Shown here: positions 35,944-44,508 of the stretch, in pieces
How the letters are laid out: every line of letters begins with the position of its first letter
Position numbering within the stretch: the stretch's first letter is position 1
Assembly (NCBI GenBank): GCA_963739135.1
Contig: CAVTZG010000011.1
Span: 1-64,000 of the forward strand
Origin: Palsa-504 sp963739135
GTDB taxonomy: Bacteria > Actinomycetota > Actinomycetes > Streptosporangiales > Streptosporangiaceae
DNA: 64,000 nucleotides
Direction: 5' to 3'
The notes under the pieces: model-generated
The model's input: the letters and a program-made list of their open reading frames with translations, nothing else
What the model was told of the DNA's origin: nothing
Databases searched by the model: none
Translations under genes and position numbers: made by a program

Positions 35944-37578
35944 TCAGCGGATCTCGATGATCTCGTATTCACCCGCCTGGTACGCGTCGCGCATGGTGCG
36001 CTTGGAGAACTTGCCCACGCTGGTCTTGGGCACCTCGGGGATGAAGCACCAGCGCTCGGGCAGCTGCCAGCGCGGGACCTGCTCGGCCAGGAAGGCCCGC
36101 AGCTTGTCCGCGGTGGCGTCGGCGCCGCCGCGCAGCACGATGGCGGCGAGCGGGCGCTCGCCCCACTTCTCGTCTGCCACCCCGATCACCGCAGCCTCGT
36201 CCACGTCCGGGTGGGCCATCAGGATGTTCTCCAGCTCCATGGAGGAGATCCACTCACCGCCGGACTTGATCACGTCCTTGGCCCGGTCGGTCAGATGGAT
36301 GTAGCCGCGGGAATCCAGCGTCCCCACGTCCCCGGTGCGCAGCCAGCCATCATCGAACTTGGCCGGGTCGTCGTCCTGGTAGTACGAGCCGGTGATCCAC
36401 GGACCGCGAACCTCGACCTCGCCCACCGCCTCGCCGTCGTTGGGCAGCACAGCCCCGCCGTCCCCGGCCAGCCGGGCCTCCACCGTGCAGAACACCCGGC
36501 CCTGGCTGTCCCGGTACCGCCACTCTTCTTCCTTTGGTCAGGCCGGGCGGGGGTTGGCCACGCTGGCCAGCGGCGAGGTTTCCGTCATGCCCCAGGCCTG
36601 CAGCAGCCGCACCCCGAGCTCCGTCTCGTACCTGACCTGCATCGCATGCGGCACAGCGGAGCCGCCCGCGATCACCAGGCGCAGCGAGGACAGGTCACCG
36701 CCGTCGGCCCGCACGTGGGCCAGGACGCCCGCCCAGATGGTGGGTACCCCGCCAGCCAGGGTGACGTGCTCGTCGCTGATGAGCCGGACCAGGGCGGCTG
36801 GATGCATGTACCGGTCGGGCAGGATCAGTGCGGCGCCGGACAGCAGGCCGGCGTAGGTCAAGCCCCACGCGTTGGCGTGGAACATGGGCACCACGGGCAG
36901 CACGCGATCCCGGTCACTGATGGCGAAGGCGTTGCCGAGGCAGGCCCCCATCGAATGCAGGTAGCTGGACCGGTGGCTGTAGACGACGCCTTTCGGATGC
37001 CCGGTGGTGCCGCTGGTGTAGCACATGGCCGCGGCCGAGAACTCATCCAGCGCGGGCCAGTCGAACGAATCCGGCTCGGCCGCCAGCAGCTCCTCGTAGG
37101 AGTGCATGCTGACCCCGGTCAGCTCGTCGGCGCCGGGCGTCTCGCTGAGCGGCGCCCCGTACACGATCACGTGCTTGACGGTCGAGGCGTGCGGCAGGAT
37201 CTCGGCGAACTTGGACACCAGCGAGGCGTCCACGACCACGGCATGGTCCTCCGCGTGGGTGGCGATGAAGCCGACCTCGGCCGGGGCCAGCCGGATGTTC
37301 AGTGTGTGCAGGACGGCGCCCATCGACGGCACCGCCATGTAGGCCTCGAGGTGCTCGGCGTTGTTCCACATGAACGTGCCCACCCGCTGGTCGCCGTCGA
37401 CGCCCAGCCGCCGCAGCGCGTTGGCCAGCCGGGCCGCCCGGCGCCCCGCCTCGGCGTAGGTCCGGCGCCTGGTCCCGTCCTCGGTGCAGGTGACAACCTC
37501 GCGATTACCGAATATCGACGTCCCGTAGCGCATGATCGAGGCGATCGTCAGCGGCATGTCCATCATCGTGCTGCGCAC
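35944..37578 (-). pseudogene. acyl-CoA synthetase interrupted by one in-frame TGA
   Basis: The start is GTG 37578, with AGGAGG seven bases upstream. The frame encodes an ANL-superfamily fatty-acyl-CoA ligase: YTSGTTGHPKGV (P-loop), WGMTETSP, then TGA at 36538-36540, then in the same frame WRYRDSQGRV, DGWLRTGDVG, the hinge DRAKDVIKSGGEWIS and the C-terminal lysine motif KTSVGKFSKR. All domains are present and only one codon is broken. Without readthrough, the C-terminal domain with the catalytic Lys is lost. It would activate medium/long-chain acids as CoA esters. Confidence 0.85.
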
Positions 37579-37703
37579 CGGGCTACCTCCTGTGGCGGCT
37601 GACCTGCATACCTGATAGTGCCACGAGCCGGGCGGCCGGCAGTAGGCCTCGCGGAGCGGCAATTAACGTCCGCTGCGGCCCATAACTCCCGGCCCATCAG
37701 CAA

Positions 37704-37879
37704 TCAGGGGCCGGAATCCTGGCCGAGTTCCGCGTCGATACGCAGCCTGGCCACCGCCCGCGACACGGTGCTCTTCACCGTGCCCAGGCTGACCCCGAGC
37801 AGCGCGGCGATTTCCGGTTCGGTCATGTCCTCGAAGTACCTGAGCATGACAGCGGCGCGCATCCGCTCCGCCAGCCTGG
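37704..37879 (-). pseudogene. sigma factor region-4 remnant
   Basis: A minus frame encodes MRAAVMLRYFEDMTEPEIAALLG followed by VSLGTVKSTVSRAVARLR, a sigma-70 region 4 helix-turn-helix of the SigE/ECF type, ending at 37704. Upstream an in-frame TGA occurs a few codons before, and regions 2 and 3 are missing. The 5' part has been deleted; the junction is near 37880, where a plus-strand gene also appears to lack its beginning. Confidence 0.7.
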
Positions 37880-37918
37880 CGCACCATCACCCGGGCCGGT
37901 GTACTGTGCGTCTCCGCC

Positions 37919-38353
37919 GTGGCCACGATCGGCCTGCCCCCGCTGCGCATGCCCTCGTCCGCGACCACGGCCGAGCTGTGGCTGGCCGTCCTGGCCTTCG
38001 AGCTGTCCCTGCTGGCCTTCCTGTCGCCCGAGGTCGGGGAGATCCTGGTCAGGCTCGGCTACTCCGAACCCTGTGAACTGCGCAGGCTTCCGGTCGGGCG
38101 CACGCTGACCGCCCTGCATGGGAGTTCTCAGTGGCGCCGCTACGCGAACCAGATCACCGCCGGGGCCCCGGCCGACGTGTGGCGCGAAGGCTGCTGGCGG
38201 TTTGTGGTCTACCCGGGGCTGGCGCGAGGCCGGCGCGTCAACATCGTCTTCGCCGTGTACCTGCAGGCCCGCAGGCCCCCGATCCGGGCCGCGGTCCTGG
38301 ACGCGGACACCGACGAGGTCCTGGGCCGCCAGGAACTCGTGACCGCTAGCTAG
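37919..38353 (+). CDS. hypothetical protein, possibly 5'-truncated
   Basis: A protein of 144 residues from GTG 37919, which has no visible ribosome site. The open frame continues upstream through hydrophobic codons (VLCVSAVATIGLPPL), so the original start was probably lost with the neighbouring sigma-factor 5' end. It contains a segment WLAVLAFELSLLAFL and a soluble half with WRFVVYPGLARGRRVNIVF. No family recognised. Confidence 0.5.
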   Translation: MATIGLPPLRMPSSATTAELWLAVLAFELSLLAFLSPEVGEILVRLGYSEPCELRRLPVGRTLTALHGSSQWRRYANQITAGAPADVWREGCWRFVVYPGLARGRRVNIVFAVYLQARRPPIRAAVLDADTDEVLGRQELVTAS

Positions 38354-38395
38354 GCGATTCTAGGGCTGGTACTAGACACCCCTAGAATCCGCTAG
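38346..38395. promoter_or_regulatory. array of six CTAG sites, five helically phased
   Basis: CTAG occurs at 38346, 38350, 38360, 38372, 38382 and 38392. The last five give spacers N6, N8, N6, N6, i.e. 10-12 bp between starts. It contains a 10-bp inverted repeat (GATTCTAGGG at 38356-38365 with CCCTAGAATC at 38380-38389) and could also end transcription between the convergent genes. The same CTAG-N6-CTAG-N8-CTAGA unit recurs inverted at 39599-39625. Confidence 0.65.
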
Positions 38396-39597
38396 GCGGG
38401 TTGCGAGCGCAGGAACTTGCCGAAGTGCGGCACCGTGAACGCGATCAGCCCGCGCTCGGAGCTGTAGATGAGTCCCTTCTTGATCAGCCCGTCACGGGCG
38501 GGGGACAGGCTGGACGGCTTGCGCCTGAGCTCGTCGGCCACCACTGACGTCGGCACCGGGTCATCGCCGGTCGCGGCCATCGCGCGCATGTACTCACGCT
38601 CGGACGGCGTGGCCCGCTCGTACCTGCTGCCGAAGAACCCGACGGCCAGCTCCCCCTCGGCTTCGGGCGAGGCCATCCGGACGTCGGCAGCGGTGACCGG
38701 GCTGGCCGCGGCCACGTCCCAGGTGACCTTGCCGTAGGCCTGGACGAAATAGGGGTAGCCGTCGGCCGCGGCATACAGCGCGTCCAGCGCCTCCGCGGTG
38801 AAGGTCACCTTCTCGCGCTGCGCCGGGGCGAGCAGCGCGAGGTCGGCGGCCTCCCGGTCCAGCCGGTCGATCCTGGTGTACCGGAACAGCCGTTCCGAGT
38901 AGCTCTTGCTGGCCGACAGCACCGAAGGCAGGTGCGGTAGCCCGGCCCCGACCACGATAAGGGGACCACCCGTCTGCGACAGTTCGTGGCAGGCGGCGCA
39001 CAGCGCGGACACGTCGGCCGCGGGCACGTCCTGCATCTCGTCGACGAACAGGGCGATCCCCACGCCGAGATCGGCGGCCACCGAGGCGGCTTCGGCGAAC
39101 AGTTCGGTGAGGTCGACCTCCAGGTCACCGGAGTCGGCCCGGCCCCGCTGGGCGGGCACATCGATGCCCAGCGCGGTGGTGACCGACGAGCCCTTGGGCG
39201 CCTTCGGGTCACGCAGGGCGAAGGCCTTCAGGACGCCCAGGAAGTACTCCACCCGGTCGGGGGCGCGGTGCCGGGGCGCGAGTTCCCGCACCGCCATGTG
39301 CAGCGCGGCGGCCACCGGCCGCCGGATCGACTGGTCGGGCCGGGCCTCGATCTTCCCGGTTCCCCACAGCCGCTGCAGGGCCATGGACCGGAACGTGTTC
39401 AGCAGCACCGTCTTGCCCACCCCGCGCAGCCCGGTGAGCACCATGCTGCGTTCCGGCCGTCCGCGGGCGATCCGCTCCAGCACCACCTCGAACTGGCTGA
39501 TCTCCCGGTCCCGCCCGGCCAGCTCGGGCGGCCGCTGCCCGGCGCCGGGAGCATAGGGATTGCGCACCGGATCCATGGCATCGGACTCTATGGCCAC
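38392..39597 (-). CDS. AAA+ ATPase of the ORC/Cdc6-like ATP-binding group
   Basis: A protein of 401 residues from GTG 39597 (ATG 39576 possible). N-terminal GRDREISQFEVVLERI, Walker A LTGLRGVGKTVLL (about 54-66), Walker B IALFVDEMQDVP (about 183), sensor-like GAGLPHLP, and a C-terminal winged helix (SVVADELRRKPSSLSPARDGLIKKGLI). The architecture is a STAND/ORC-type ATPase with DNA-binding tail. It has no clear functional partner; it is flanked on both sides by CTAG arrays, which overlap its start and stop regions. Role unknown. Confidence 0.8.
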   Translation of the reverse strand: MAIESDAMDPVRNPYAPGAGQRPPELAGRDREISQFEVVLERIARGRPERSMVLTGLRGVGKTVLLNTFRSMALQRLWGTGKIEARPDQSIRRPVAAALHMAVRELAPRHRAPDRVEYFLGVLKAFALRDPKAPKGSSVTTALGIDVPAQRGRADSGDLEVDLTELFAEAASVAADLGVGIALFVDEMQDVPAADVSALCAACHELSQTGGPLIVVGAGLPHLPSVLSASKSYSERLFRYTRIDRLDREAADLALLAPAQREKVTFTAEALDALYAAADGYPYFVQAYGKVTWDVAAASPVTAADVRMASPEAEGELAVGFFGSRYERATPSEREYMRAMAATGDDPVPTSVVADELRRKPSSLSPARDGLIKKGLIYSSERGLIAFTVPHFGKFLRSQPA

Positions 39598-39598
39598 A

Positions 39599-39625
39599 TC
39601 TAGCCCGGACCCTAGATTTGGCTAG
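39599..39625. promoter_or_regulatory. inverted CTAG array at the ATPase start
   Basis: CTAG at 39600, 39612 and 39622. On the minus strand it reads CTAG-N6-CTAG-N8-CTAGA with GG after the second CTAG, the same layout as 38350-38376 but inverted. It sits 2 bp upstream of the GTG start, so it could be an autoregulatory operator. Confidence 0.65.
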
Positions 39626-39649
39626 AAAGCGCAATCGGCGTGTCGCACC

Positions 39650-40675
39650 TTAGTGCTTTTCCTGCTGGTTCAGCCGGGCCAGATAGGCGTTGTAGGCGGC
39701 CAGGTGCTCGTCGTCGTCCACGCTCTCGGACTGGCTGGAGACAGCGGCCTGGTGCGTTACGCCGGGGCTCGCGCTGGTCTCCCGGTGCTCGCCGACGACG
39801 GCGGCGAAGTTGGCCCGGCGGGCGACCTCGAGCCAGCCCAGGCCGCCGTCGCTGCGCGCCTCCCGGCTCCAGGCGAAGAACACCGTCATCATGAGCCCGA
39901 ACATCAGGCCCGCCCCACCAACCCACATCACCGCGCCGCCGATGTGCACGTCGCTGATCGGGCTGGGCGCCCAGGCCGGCCGCCCCACGGCCAGGTTAGG
40001 GAACGGGTTACCGCTTTCCGAGCCGAGGACCAGGCCGGTGAAGGCGTCCACCGGCATGGCGATGAACAGCAGGAAGATCCGGGACGGGTAGGAGACCTTC
40101 CACCGGATCGGCTCCCGTCCGATCAGCGGCAGGAAATAGAGGTAGCCGGCCACCAGGAACAGGGCATGCTCGGCGTTGTGCACCGTCTCGTTGGCCAGCA
40201 CCAGGTTCATGAAGCTGGTCAGGTGGGTGCCCACGATCACGCCTACGTACAGGGCCACCCCGAACGGCGGCCAGGTGATCCAGGTCACCGGGTGCGAGCG
40301 GAGCAGCTTCTTGGTCCAGGTGTGCAGCGGGTTACGGCTGGCGTGCAGCAGCAGCGTGACTGGCTGACCGACGACCAGCAGCGGCGGCGCCACCATGAGC
40401 AGCAGCAGATGCTGCACCATGTGGTCCCAGAACAGCACGTCATCGTAGCTGCCGATGCCGCTCTGCGTCGCGATCACGACCACGGCCAGGCCGCCCAGGA
40501 ACAACGCGGTCCGCCATAGCGGCCACGGGCGGACCGGGTGACGCCGCCGCACCCGCAGCACGCCCCACAGGTACAGCCCCGCCGCCAACACGACCAGACC
40601 CGTAACGACCGGCGCGAATTGCCATTGAGTGACAATCTCGGGCCCGCTCACGGGGGGCAGTGCCTGGCTTCCCAT
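39650..40675 (-). CDS. ctaG: caa3-type cytochrome oxidase assembly protein (CtaG family)
   Basis: A protein of 341 residues from ATG 40675. About eight membrane segments; conserved histidines in YDDVLFWDHMVQHLLLLMVAPP and in ETVHNAEHALFLVAGYLYFLPLIG are typical of the CtaG_Cox11-unrelated family (pfam caa3_CtaG) of Gram-positive bacteria, needed for terminal oxidase assembly. A Gly/Gln/Ser-rich cytoplasmic tail follows. It is transcribed towards the ATPase gene and looks like a core chromosomal gene. Confidence 0.85.
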   Translation of the reverse strand: MGSQALPPVSGPEIVTQWQFAPVVTGLVVLAAGLYLWGVLRVRRRHPVRPWPLWRTALFLGGLAVVVIATQSGIGSYDDVLFWDHMVQHLLLLMVAPPLLVVGQPVTLLLHASRNPLHTWTKKLLRSHPVTWITWPPFGVALYVGVIVGTHLTSFMNLVLANETVHNAEHALFLVAGYLYFLPLIGREPIRWKVSYPSRIFLLFIAMPVDAFTGLVLGSESGNPFPNLAVGRPAWAPSPISDVHIGGAVMWVGGAGLMFGLMMTVFFAWSREARSDGGLGWLEVARRANFAAVVGEHRETSASPGVTHQAAVSSQSESVDDDEHLAAYNAYLARLNQQEKH

Positions 40676-40805
40676 GCCGCCGAGACTACTAGGCGCAGCC
40701 GGGCCGCCCGATAGGCCGGGCAGTTCCTGCTCCCGACCCCTGACCATTACATGATTACGGAGTTACAATGGCGGCCACGGTGCGCTAAGCCTCGGGGAGA
40801 TCGCC

Positions 40806-41312
40806 ATGAGTGCGGTGACAGACGTCGGCTTCGTGGAGATGCGGCTCAGCAAGGTGGTCGCGATCAAGAACGGGGACCATCATTCCGAGTTCGTGGTCCT
40901 GGATGAGCTGGGCGGGGACCGGCGGCTGCTGATCCAGATCGGGCAGACAGAGGCGTTTGCCCTGGCCGCGAACCTGGACGAGATCAGCTGGGGCCGCCCG
41001 ATGACCTACCAGTTCATGGCCGAACTGGTGCGCAGCCTGGGCGGCCGCATCCGTGAGGTCCGGCTCGACGGGCTGGTCGAGGGAGCCTACGCCGCCACCG
41101 TAGAAGTAGAAGGGCCGAACGGAGCAGAGCTGGTCGATGCCCGTTCCAGCGACGCTCTCAACCTCGCGGCCCTGACGGCCGCGCCGATCTTCGCCGCCCC
41201 GGAGGTGCTCGAGGACAGCGACCGGAATACCGAAGGCGACTCACCCGAGGCGGAGCTTATGCGGCGGGCCCTGGCCGCCCGACCCATGACAATCAAGAAG
41301 GCCGAACCGTAG
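40806..41312 (+). CDS. bifunctional nuclease family protein (DUF151)
   Basis: A protein of 168 residues; ATG 40806 follows GGGGAG. It contains the DUF151/BFN core: MRLSKVVAIKNGDHHSEFVVLDE, LLIQIGQTEAFALA, and DARSSDALNLAALTAAPIF, with the conserved Asp-Arg-Ser-Asp-Ala stretch. Members have RNase and DNase activity in plants; the bacterial role is unclear. Acidic C-terminal tail. Confidence 0.9.
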   Translation: MSAVTDVGFVEMRLSKVVAIKNGDHHSEFVVLDELGGDRRLLIQIGQTEAFALAANLDEISWGRPMTYQFMAELVRSLGGRIREVRLDGLVEGAYAATVEVEGPNGAELVDARSSDALNLAALTAAPIFAAPEVLEDSDRNTEGDSPEAELMRRALAARPMTIKKAEP

Positions 41313-41344
41313 CCAGCCGTTTTCGGAAGCGAGCTGGCGCAGAC

Positions 41345-42799
41345 TCAGTAGGCGCGGCCGAAGATCACCCGCTTGCCGTAGGCGGACGGCTTACCGCAGC
41401 GGACACACGTGCCCTGCTCGGGTGGGCCTGCCAGCGGGATGCATCGGGGAGAGGCTTTGGTTTCCGCCTTGATCTCTTCTTCACAGGCTTGCTCGCCGCA
41501 GTGCAGCGCCAGCGCCCAGCCGACCGTCACGGCGGCGGCGAACTCCGGCCAGGAATTGACGGTAACTGTGTGGTCGTCGCGGAAGTCGGCGGCCCGCTGC
41601 GCCAGCATCGCCTGGAACGCGGCGAGCTCGGCAGTCAGCAGGTCTGGCGCCGCATTGAGCGGGATGGCCTCCTTGGCAGCCTCCGGTTGCCGGTAATTCA
41701 GGCGGCGAGATATCAGCGCGGTACCGGCGGCCAGGTCCCGCGGGCCGAGCTCGAGCCGGATCGGCACGCCGCGCATCTCCCAGTCATTGAACTTGAAGCC
41801 GGGCGAGGCCTGCGGCCGGTCGTCCACGTGCGTCCGGATACCCGCGCGCCCCAGCCTGGCGGCCAGTTCGGTAGCCGCGGACAATGTTGCCTCGGCCTGT
41901 TCCCCGCGTCCGATCGGGACGATCGCCACCTGGTAGGGAGCCAAAGCCGGCGGCAGCACCAGTCCCTTGTCGTCACCATGGGTCATGATCAGGCCGCCGA
42001 TCATCCTGGTGCTCATGCCCCAGGAGGTGGTGTGGCACAGTTCGGCCGTGCCGCTCTCTCCCGTATAGGTGATCCCGAATGCCGCCGCGAAGTTCGTCCC
42101 CATGAAGTGTGAGGTGCCCGCCTGCAGGGCACGCCCGTCCCGCATCATGGCCTCGATCGTGAACGTGCGCTCGGCCCCGGCGAACCGCTCTCCCGGCGTC
42201 TTCTCGCCCGGCACGGTGGCCATCGCCGCCGTCTCAACCGCCACGTCCTGGTAAAAGCCCAGCGCCAGCATCGTCTCGGCGATCGCGTCGGCCGCAGTGG
42301 CGTGCGCGGTGTGGCCTTCCTGCCAGAGGAATTCGCTGGTGCGCAGGAACATCCGAGGCCGCAGCTCCCACCGGAGCACGTTGGCCCACTGGTTCAGAAG
42401 CAGCGGCAGGTCCCGGTGCGAGCTGATCCACTTGGCCATCATCTCCCCGATGATCGTTTCCGACGTCGGCCGCACGACCAGCGGCTCCTCCAGTTCCTTG
42501 CCGCCCGCGTGAGTGACCGTGAACAGCTCCGGTGCGAACCCCTCGACGTGCTCGGCCTCGCGCTGCATATAGCTCTGCGGGATGAGCAGCGGAAAGTAAG
42601 CATTCTGGTGCCCGGTGGCCTTGATCCGCCCGTCCAGGTCGGCCTGCAGCAGCTCCCAGATCCGGTACCCGTACGGCCTGATCACCATGCTGCCGCGGAC
42701 CGGTCCCCGGTCTACCAATTCGGCGCGGAAGACCACGTCGTTGTACCAGGCGGAGAAGTCCTCACTCTGCGGGGTAACGCTGCGCTCGTCACGTGCCAT
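41345..42799 (-). CDS. proS: prolyl-tRNA synthetase (archaeal/eukaryotic-type)
   Basis: A protein of 484 residues, class II aaRS. Motif 2 is visible at LRWELRPRMFLRTSEFLWQEGHTAH, the proline/ATP loop at RPTSETIIGEM, and motif 3 as FGITYTGESG with SWGMSTRMIGG. The C-terminus ends in a zinc-binding pattern of four cysteines (HCGEQAC, CVRCGK) and the Tyr end FGRAY, typical of the short archaeal-type enzyme with no editing insertion. It charges tRNA-Pro. Lone gene, convergent with the BFN gene. Confidence 0.95.
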   Translation of the reverse strand: MARDERSVTPQSEDFSAWYNDVVFRAELVDRGPVRGSMVIRPYGYRIWELLQADLDGRIKATGHQNAYFPLLIPQSYMQREAEHVEGFAPELFTVTHAGGKELEEPLVVRPTSETIIGEMMAKWISSHRDLPLLLNQWANVLRWELRPRMFLRTSEFLWQEGHTAHATAADAIAETMLALGFYQDVAVETAAMATVPGEKTPGERFAGAERTFTIEAMMRDGRALQAGTSHFMGTNFAAAFGITYTGESGTAELCHTTSWGMSTRMIGGLIMTHGDDKGLVLPPALAPYQVAIVPIGRGEQAEATLSAATELAARLGRAGIRTHVDDRPQASPGFKFNDWEMRGVPIRLELGPRDLAAGTALISRRLNYRQPEAAKEAIPLNAAPDLLTAELAAFQAMLAQRAADFRDDHTVTVNSWPEFAAAVTVGWALALHCGEQACEEEIKAETKASPRCIPLAGPPEQGTCVRCGKPSAYGKRVIFGRAY

Positions 42800-42984
42800 G
42801 ACCGTCAGGTTACCGAGTCGCCCCGGAGTGAGTCTCCCTAGTTTCCCTGGAGCGACCTGTGCAGGTCAGGACCATTTCCGAGGTCAAGCGGAACTGCTGC
42901 GTTGCTGCTTCATGCCCTGTCGGGGCAGGATAGCCGTATGCGGACCGAGCCTTACCCACCGTGGGATCGCTTCCTGCCGAACGC

Positions 42985-43443
42985 ATGAGCGCCGACATCG
43001 ACGAGCTCCGCCGACTGCGCCGGGCCCGCGACCGGATGGACCGCGAGTATGCGCAGCCGCTCGACGTCCCGGCGCTCGCCCACACGGCCCTGATGTCGTC
43101 GGCGCACTTCAGCCGCCGCTTCCGCGAGGCGTACTCGGAGACGCCGTACTCCTACCTCATGACCCGGCGCATCGAGCGGGCGAAGGCGCTGCTCCGGCGC
43201 GGCGACCTGAGCGTGACGGATGTCTGCTTCGCGGTCGGCTGCACGAGCCTCGGCTCCTTCTCCGCCCGGTTCACTGAGGTCGTCGGCGAGACGCCGTCCA
43301 TGTACCGCGCCCGCAACCACGACGAGCTTCGCGTCATGCCCCCCTGCCAGGCGATGGTGGTGACCCGGCCGCGCAGAGGCCGGGGCCAGGGGCGCGCGGG
43401 AGATAGCAGTTCCGGGGGGGCATCCGTCGCCGCACCCGCCTAG
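42985..43443 (+). CDS. AraC-family regulator (DNA-binding domain only)
   Basis: A protein of 152 residues from ATG 42985; 42961 is an alternative. It contains two helix-turn-helix units: PLDVPALAHTALMSSAHFSRRF and LSVTDVCFAVGCTSLGSFSARFTEVVGETPSMYRAR. No N-terminal sensor domain. It is followed after 10 bp by a VOC-family gene, a common actinobacterial pairing in which the AraC protein and a glyoxalase-like enzyme are co-expressed. Confidence 0.9.
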   Translation: MSADIDELRRLRRARDRMDREYAQPLDVPALAHTALMSSAHFSRRFREAYSETPYSYLMTRRIERAKALLRRGDLSVTDVCFAVGCTSLGSFSARFTEVVGETPSMYRARNHDELRVMPPCQAMVVTRPRRGRGQGRAGDSSSGGASVAAPA

Positions 43444-43453
43444 CATCGGTGCC

Positions 43454-43858
43454 ATGACCGTTTCCCTTTGCGGCGTGCACGTCACCGTGGACGACCCAGA
43501 CGCCGCCCTTGAGTTCTACCGCGACACTCTCGGCCTTACGGTGCGCAACGAGGTCGCCCAGGGTGGCTTCCGCTGGATCACTCTCGTCACCGACAGCCAG
43601 CCCGAGATCCAGATCGTGTTGTCGCAGCCGCAAGCGGGCCGCTCCCAGGAGGACGCGGACGCCCTCGCGGCCCTGCTCGCCAAGGGCGCGCTGTCCATGA
43701 TCCAGTTCCGCTGCGACGACCTCGACGCGACCTTCGACAAGATCGCCGCCGCACCCGGCGTGGAGGTGCTGCAGGAGCCCGCCAGCCAGTTCTGGGGCGC
43801 CCGCGACTTCGCCGTGCGTGACCCCGCAGGCAACCTGGTTCGCGTCGAGCAGAGCTAG
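43454..43858 (+). CDS. VOC-family (glyoxalase-like) protein
   Basis: A protein of 134 residues. It shows the typical fold pairs: VHVTVDDPDAALEFYRDTLGLTV and the C-terminal FWGARDFAVRDPAGNLVRVEQ, whose metal ligands (His near the start, Glu in VRVEQ) are present. Substrate unknown; such proteins isomerise, dioxygenate or bind antibiotics. It is paired with the AraC gene upstream. Confidence 0.88.
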   Translation: MTVSLCGVHVTVDDPDAALEFYRDTLGLTVRNEVAQGGFRWITLVTDSQPEIQIVLSQPQAGRSQEDADALAALLAKGALSMIQFRCDDLDATFDKIAAAPGVEVLQEPASQFWGARDFAVRDPAGNLVRVEQS

Positions 43859-43916
43859 AGCCCGATCGCCGCCGACTCCCGCCGCACCATTTTCCCAGGT
43901 CAGGAGCCGAGGGCCC

Positions 43917-44246
43917 TCAATCGTCTTCCGGGCCGGGTGTGATCTCGGCCGTGGTGGCGCCGAGCAGGTCGAGGAACGGGCCGACCCGGTGTCCTTCCTG
44001 GGCGGAGTGCCGGAACAGGCTATCCGGGTTCACGGTGTACACGACGCGCCGCCCAGTGCGGGTGCGGGTAAGGTAGCCCGCGGCCTCCAGGTCGGCCACG
44101 ATGGCCTGCACGGAGCGTTCGGTCAGGCCGACGACCGGGCTGATGTCCCGTATGCGGGCTTCGGGGTTGCGGGCGATCTCCACCAGAACGTGCCCGTGGC
44201 CGGTCAGCAGCGTCCAGGTACCGCCGCCTTGGTCAGGGTCGCTCAT
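43917..44246 (-). CDS. winged-helix regulator (MarR-like)
   Basis: A protein of 109 residues from ATG 44246. The sequence TGHGHVLVEIARNPEARIRDISPVVG, LTERSVQAIVADLEAAGYLTRTRTGRRVVYTVN is a compact winged helix. It is divergent from the STAS-ChaB gene, with palindromes in the 262-bp interval, so it likely controls that region and itself. No ligand domain. Confidence 0.85.
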   Translation of the reverse strand: MSDPDQGGGTWTLLTGHGHVLVEIARNPEARIRDISPVVGLTERSVQAIVADLEAAGYLTRTRTGRRVVYTVNPDSLFRHSAQEGHRVGPFLDLLGATTAEITPGPEDD

Positions 44247-44262
44247 GCTGCCTGAGTGTACA

Positions 44263-44294
44263 TCTCGCGAGAGGTCTGGCGCGATATAAATCGC
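44263..44294. promoter_or_regulatory. two palindromes in a divergent promoter region
   Basis: TCTCGCGAGA (44263-44272) is a perfect 10-bp palindrome, and GCGATATAAATCGC (44281-44294) has 5-bp arms. They are followed by AT-rich DNA and CTTTATATTGACA. They lie 17-48 bp upstream of the winged-helix gene start and are the obvious operator candidates for it. Confidence 0.5.
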
Positions 44295-44508
44295 ATGAAA
44301 TTTTTCTCGCGCTTTATATTGACACCTGCTTGCAAGAGGGGTGATCCTGGTAGTGCCCTGGCCGAATCGCGCCCGCGGCAGGAGAGGGGTCCCTACGACC
44401 AGCACCCTTCGGCGGGGATGTCTTCCCCAGGCCCGGAGATGCAGGCCGTCCCTGCGCCAGCCATGCGCGGCAAACGCCGCGGGGCCCGCAGCTACAGGAG
44501 GTGCGTAG

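Noticed and set aside
36538..36540. TGA as a selenocysteine codon in the acyl-CoA synthetase
   Set aside because: No SECIS-like structure was evident and the ANL family has no Sec at this position; nonsense mutation is simpler.
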